Origin: Phycisphaerales bacterium
Lineage (GTDB): Bacteria; Planctomycetota; Phycisphaerae; Sedimentisphaerales; Anaerohalosphaeraceae
Assembly (NCBI GenBank): GCA_011053245.1
Contig: DRGS01000180.1
Coordinates: forward strand, 1 to 7,248
Direction of reading: 5' to 3'
Length of the DNA stretch: 7,248 nt
In this document: positions 3,941 to 7,248 of the stretch, in pieces
How positions within the stretch are numbered: the first letter of the stretch is position 1
How the letters are laid out: each line of letters opens with the position of its first letter
Notes under the pieces: model-generated
Told to the model about the DNA's origin: nothing
Databases searched by the model: none
Seen by the model: the letters and a program-made list of their open reading frames with translations, nothing else
Translations under genes and position numbers: made by a program

Positions 3941-6748
3941 TTAAGATTTATCATGTGTTTTTTCATGCCCGCTCAAAGGCAATTTGATCCTGAACGTAGC
4001 ACCATCGCCAGATTCCGACTCCGCTGACAAATACCCGTCATGGGCTTCTACTATTGACCGACTTATCGCCAACCCGATCCCCATTCCTTCGGGCTTAGTT
4101 GTGTAAAACGGCTCAAAAAGTGTTTCCTTGTCAGTTTCGGAAAAACCTCTGCCATTGTCTTCTATAGCGATCTCCACATATTCGTTTTCAATGATCGAAA
4201 CGCTTATAGATAATCTGCATTGATCCGGCGTTATATTTTCCATTGCATCAATTCCGTTTTGCATCAGATTGATCAAAACCTGCTGCAATTGAACTTTGTC
4301 CGCAAGGACATCCAAAGGTTTACCCGTCTGTTCGTATTGGATATCAACATTTGACTGCCGCGCCTGAACACCTATCAACCCTATCGAGTCATTTATCACG
4401 GTATCAATATCTACTGTTGAACGCTTTGGCGAGTGTTTACTGACAAACTGAGCCATTCTGCGAATTATCTGTCCCGACCTCGCTGCCTGAGTGGATATCT
4501 CCTCGATTCCCTCGGTGATCTCATCGCCTCCGCCCTTACCGGACGCGATCAACCTCTTGCAGCCCTCGGATATAGTTGCGATCGCACAAAGAGGCTGATT
4601 CAGCTCATGAGCAAGACTTGACGAAAGTTCTCCCGCTGTAGTCAGCCGCGACATATGAGCCAACTGGGCAAACTGCTGATTTTGAACATCTTGTAACTTC
4701 TTACGTTCGGTGATCTCCTTCTTCAACGATTTGTTGGTTGCACCTAACTCTGATGTTCTTTTTGCGACGAGTTCTTCGAGATGAATTTTATGATCGGCAA
4801 GTTTTTCTTCAGCCTGTTTGCGCTCTATGATCCGGCTTGTTCGCTGAGCTAACGCGTCGATCAGGTCTCGCTCTTCTTTAAGGAAAGGCCCTTCGTATGC
4901 TTGAGGGCACTGCCGCTTATAGAAAACCTCAATGCTGCCGGACGCCTGATCGTTAACTATGATCGTAGCGGACTGTTTCCATTCTGTATGCTCGAAACCG
5001 CTGGACTTGTATTCATTTCCAAGAGCGTTTATTTTGCAGCAGGTAACTTCCGGATATTGCCAACCGGAAGCTATCATCTCTACAAGTTCTCTAAGAATAT
5101 CTTCCAATGAATCATATCTATCAACCAGCTTGCTTAGCCCATATAGGCAATTAAGCTCTTTGACACGCTCACCAAGGTCATGGGTTTTAACCTGCAAAGC
5201 ATTTTCGGCTTGCTTGCGTTCGCTTACATCCGTTGCCATGCTGATTACCAAACGCCGCCCATCCGGTAATGTTCCTAACGGAGCGGAACTGAAATCCCAT
5301 GTCAGCATTCTGCCGTCCTTGGACGAAATAACATACTCACCTTCTTCAACTGTTGTATCACAATCGAATATATTGTCGATCCGGCTTTTAACAACATCTT
5401 TACGTTCACCATAAGCACGTTCGGTCCATGCCGATAAAGTCGGTATCTCCTCAGGTTCGTATCCGGTTAATTTGGTCCATACCCTATTGATCTGCAATAT
5501 CTCTCCGTCTTCTGCATGGAGCATAGTTGGAAAAGGCGAATCCACTATAGCTCTGCGAAAACGCTCCTCGCTTTGAAACAATGCGTTCTCAGTCTGCTTG
5601 CGGTCGGTTATGTCAAAGGCATAGTGCATATAGAGATCATCCGAAATTGGCAGCCAATGAGCGTCCCAGAATACACCCCCGAATTCAACTTCTATGTGCT
5701 GCGCTACGCCGCTTTCCCACAATTCAGGAGCCATGCAGAATGGACAATGCTCATCATGTCTGGCCCAACTGCCAAAGCACGTTTGCCCCACCCTTGCACC
5801 GGCTTTATAAGCTGTTTCGTTTAACGCTGCGATCTTACGCGTCTTCGGACTAAGCAGCATCGCTACACACGGCATGCTGTCGAGCAATATCTGGGTTAGA
5901 CGAGCATCCCTTTCCGCTTTCGCCTCGGCCTCTTTGCGTTCACTTATTTCAGCTACTAATTGTTGATTCAGATCTTCAAGTTTACTCGCACGCAGCATTA
6001 CGGTTTTTTTTGTGAAGATGTATATCGCGGTAAGCATCAGGCTCAGGATTGCCAGTAGAAGGGCAGACAGCTTTATGGTAGTTGCTCTTGTTGCCGCATA
6101 TGCATTTGCAAGGGGTATACGGACCGATATCGCAGAGACAATATTGCCGTCACTTCGATTAAAGCTTCGCTGATCGCCATATTGTTTCACAAGGTCGCCC
6201 GGCGCTTTATCCGGTGTGCTATGACATCTAAGGCAGGATTGTTCCATCCTCTCGCCCCTGTGGAGACTTACAAAATATGCCTGACCGTCAAATTCGCGTA
6301 TTTCAGATCGCTGTCGCAGGTCAGGGTCTTTATTGAGTTCTTCAATGAAAGCCCTTTCGTAATCGTCCGCCTCGTTTTGAGGGGACCTTGCATTAACAGC
6401 GCACTCCTTGTAATAGTAGTTACTGTACTCACTGTTGGAGTTGAAGTACTTATCGATCTGTCGGATTGCGTAAGTTGAAGACATCCAGGTTGGCTCAAAA
6501 TAATCCGGTGATTGGGATCCTGCGAACGTATCGAATAATTTAGGTTTCAGTTCCTGCGAAAAATAATGGTGAGTAGCAAGGTTGCGTTCGAGAATTACGT
6601 TGGCTTTTTCACGGGCGTCTGATAATGCTTCATTACGCATCGATCTGTTGACAATGGCGACGATAACTATTGAAGCGACAATAAATGTCAATGCAAAATA
6701 AATGCTGAAATATACTGATATGCTCGGACCGGATGTCTTTCTTGTCAT
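3941..6748 (-). CDS. Membrane histidine kinase: periplasmic heme-type (DUF3365/Tll0287-like) sensor, two PAS, GAF, HisKA, HATPase
   Basis: This is a 935-residue hybrid-free sensor kinase. Numbering is from the ATG at 6748. TM1 is about 10-33. A periplasmic domain (35-220) resembles the Tll0287-like/DUF3365 family and holds CLRCH (C172, C175, H176), a c-type heme attachment motif. TM2 is about 225-246. A PAS-like domain (281-383) has three cysteines (C324, C335, C338) in the pattern C-x10-C-P-F-C. A second PAS is at 390-512, then a GAF-like domain (526-640), a coiled coil, and a FixL/DctB-type HisKA with H714 in SSSLAHELNQPL. The ATPase has N831 (N box), DNGRGF (864-869) and GMGIGLAI. It should autophosphorylate H714 and pass phosphate to the FixJ-type protein encoded 24 nt downstream. 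The frame is open from a TTG at 6763, but AAGGAC inside that stretch is the binding site for the ATG at 6748. A periplasmic redox, NO or oxygen signal is likely but inferred. Confidence 0.93.
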   Translation of the reverse strand: MTRKTSGPSISVYFSIYFALTFIVASIVIVAIVNRSMRNEALSDAREKANVILERNLATHHYFSQELKPKLFDTFAGSQSPDYFEPTWMSSTYAIRQIDKYFNSNSEYSNYYYKECAVNARSPQNEADDYERAFIEELNKDPDLRQRSEIREFDGQAYFVSLHRGERMEQSCLRCHSTPDKAPGDLVKQYGDQRSFNRSDGNIVSAISVRIPLANAYAATRATTIKLSALLLAILSLMLTAIYIFTKKTVMLRASKLEDLNQQLVAEISERKEAEAKAERDARLTQILLDSMPCVAMLLSPKTRKIAALNETAYKAGARVGQTCFGSWARHDEHCPFCMAPELWESGVAQHIEVEFGGVFWDAHWLPISDDLYMHYAFDITDRKQTENALFQSEERFRRAIVDSPFPTMLHAEDGEILQINRVWTKLTGYEPEEIPTLSAWTERAYGERKDVVKSRIDNIFDCDTTVEEGEYVISSKDGRMLTWDFSSAPLGTLPDGRRLVISMATDVSERKQAENALQVKTHDLGERVKELNCLYGLSKLVDRYDSLEDILRELVEMIASGWQYPEVTCCKINALGNEYKSSGFEHTEWKQSATIIVNDQASGSIEVFYKRQCPQAYEGPFLKEERDLIDALAQRTSRIIERKQAEEKLADHKIHLEELVAKRTSELGATNKSLKKEITERKKLQDVQNQQFAQLAHMSRLTTAGELSSSLAHELNQPLCAIATISEGCKRLIASGKGGGDEITEGIEEISTQAARSGQIIRRMAQFVSKHSPKRSTVDIDTVINDSIGLIGVQARQSNVDIQYEQTGKPLDVLADKVQLQQVLINLMQNGIDAMENITPDQCRLSISVSIIENEYVEIAIEDNGRGFSETDKETLFEPFYTTKPEGMGIGLAISRSIVEAHDGYLSAESESGDGATFRIKLPLSGHEKTHDKS

Positions 6749-6825
6749 ACTAAAGTCCTTCAATAGAAAAATGTAATGCTCCAGCCATCAATGCACCCGG
6801 AAAACAAACAAAACTTAATAAGAGG

Positions 6826-6861
6826 AACGTACGGATATAAAGTTATGTCCAACAGTACGTT
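6826..6861. repeat. Inverted repeat at the presumed kinase transcription start
   Basis: AACGTAC (6826-6832) and GTACGTT (6855-6861) are perfect 7-bp complements separated by 22 nt. They lie just downstream of the -10 candidate at 6864-6869, so they could be an operator for a dimeric regulator or a hairpin at the 5' end of the kinase mRNA. Autoregulation by the FixJ-type protein is one possibility. Confidence 0.45.
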
Positions 6862-6863
6862 AC

Positions 6864-6892
6864 ACTATACCTTTGCTGTGTCATCAGTGCAA
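6864..6892 (-). promoter_or_regulatory. Sigma-70-like promoter candidate for the kinase operon
   Basis: On the minus strand TTGCAC (6892-6887), 17 nt, then TATAGT (6869-6864). The -10 matches the consensus in 5 of 6 positions, the -35 in only 3, and the spacing is ideal. Transcription would start near 6857, giving a leader of about 110 nt. A second -10-like TATACT is at 7104-7099 but has a poor -35. Confidence 0.4.
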
Positions 6893-6931
6893 TACCGAAT
6901 GGCAAATATCTCACGGATAAATGAAAAAGTA

Positions 6932-6960
6932 ACCACCCCCCACAATTCAAAACTAAATAC
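6932..6960 (-). repeat. Shared upstream block, copy 2 (upstream of the kinase)
   Basis: On the plus strand the words ACCACCC, AATTCAAAA and TAAATAC recur in the same order as at 947-972, with a few extra C bases and one extra C before TAAATAC. It lies about 185 nt before the kinase start, on the same relative strand as the copy before cheW. Confidence 0.5.
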
Positions 6961-7179
6961 TTCTTCCAAACGCGCTTGCACTATCTTGCTACTGACCAAA
7001 AAAATAAAAAATTTTTACTCCTTTTCTAACAACAACTTACCGTTTTCAACACCCAAAAAAATCACCGATTTTTGCATCAAACGCGCAAGTTCGTGCAAAG
7101 TATAGAGGGCCTATGTTTTTTTGAAAGAGCATAAACATAATATGAAATGTATACTTAAAACAAGTAATTCAAATTTAAT

Positions 7180-7206
7180 CTCTGTGTCCTCTGTGCTCTC
7201 TGTGGC
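7180..7206 (+). repeat. Three tandem 9-bp units CTCTGTG-NN
   Basis: CTCTGTG occurs at 7180-7186, 7189-7195 and 7198-7204, each followed by two variable bases (TC, CT, GC). Similar CTCTGTG or CTCTGCG tandem tracts are known from intergenic DNA of several unrelated bacteria; I cannot name a function. It is flanked by AT-rich DNA and followed 16 nt later by a GC hairpin. Confidence 0.8.
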
Positions 7207-7222
7207 AAAAAATAACCTGTTA

Positions 7223-7238
7223 CTCCGCGATCTCGCGG
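7223..7238. terminator. GC-rich hairpin beside an A/T tract near the right edge
   Basis: TCCGCGA (7223-7229) is complementary to TCGCGGA (7232-7238); realistically six pairs close a four-base loop. CAAAAAAGC follows on the plus strand. Neither strand has T residues directly after the stem, so it is not a convincing intrinsic terminator for either direction. It may belong to the CTCTGTG repeat tract. Confidence 0.4.
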
Positions 7239-7248
7239 ACAAAAAAGC

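Larger units (their letters stand above)
6749..7248. other. Gene-free stretch upstream of the kinase operon
   Basis: No convincing gene is visible. The plus-strand open frame 6776-7105 encodes a compositionally random, S/N/K-rich sequence with no ribosome binding site. The stretch holds a promoter candidate, an inverted repeat in the presumed leader, copy 2 of the shared upstream block, A- and T-rich tracts around 6999-7017, a 9-bp tandem repeat and a GC-rich hairpin. Confidence 0.65.

Noticed and set aside
6008..6020. TTTGTGAAGAT inside the kinase gene, resembling the reverse complement of the element word TCTTCACAAA
   Set aside because: It is coding sequence just after TM2 (IFTKKT), with none of the other element words or stems nearby; treated as chance.
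6776..7105. Plus-strand open frame of 109 codons upstream of the kinase
   Set aside because: No ribosome binding site or recognisable domain; the product looks like translated intergenic DNA and crosses the promoter candidate and the shared block.

Overview
The window looks like chromosomal DNA of a moderate-GC, probably motile bacterium that senses redox state or small gases. The gene mix is a GAF/PAS histidine kinase with a periplasmic CxxCH domain, a FixJ-type regulator, CheW plus a methyl-accepting chemotaxis protein (MCP), and a multi-repeat SANT/GcrA-like DNA-binding protein. Together with a CTCTGTG-type tandem repeat in intergenic DNA, this suggests the Planctomycetota/PVC group or Desulfobacterota. 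That placement is inference; no rRNA or other phylogenetic marker is present.

All six recognisable genes are on the minus strand. Read in the direction of transcription (right to left): an intergenic stretch (7248-6749) with a possible promoter, a shared sequence block and a 9-bp tandem repeat; a 935-residue membrane histidine kinase (6748-3941); its likely FixJ-family partner 24 nt downstream (3916-3305); a 210-nt gap with a strong palindrome and a sigma-28-like promoter candidate; a single-domain Rcp1/CheY-type receiver (3094-2669); a roughly 800-nt gene-free, partly very AT-rich stretch; a 287-residue protein with five tandem SANT/GcrA-like helix-turn-helix repeats (1869-1006); cheW (818-279); and the first 77 codons of an MCP that runs off the left edge (231-1).

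The kinase and FixJ gene form a classical two-component operon: heme-type periplasmic sensing, then FixL-like autophosphorylation, then a LuxR-type output. The receiver has no output domain and must act by protein contact or phosphotransfer. CheW and the MCP form a chemotaxis signalling pair. A block of about 26 nt is shared upstream of the kinase and upstream of cheW, and weak sigma-28-like sites precede cheW and the lone receiver, so the modules may be co-regulated; this is inference.

The least ordinary part is the gene-free stretch 1870-2668. It holds at least three, probably four, copies of an approximately 60-70 nt element (A, B, C, D) that I do not recognise. A and D fold into the same design, an outer GC-rich stem enclosing two small hairpins with conserved loops, and both stems differ by compensating changes. 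One copy is the immediate leader of the five-repeat DNA-binding protein. This repeat cluster beside a multi-repeat DNA-binding protein is the best candidate here for something undescribed.
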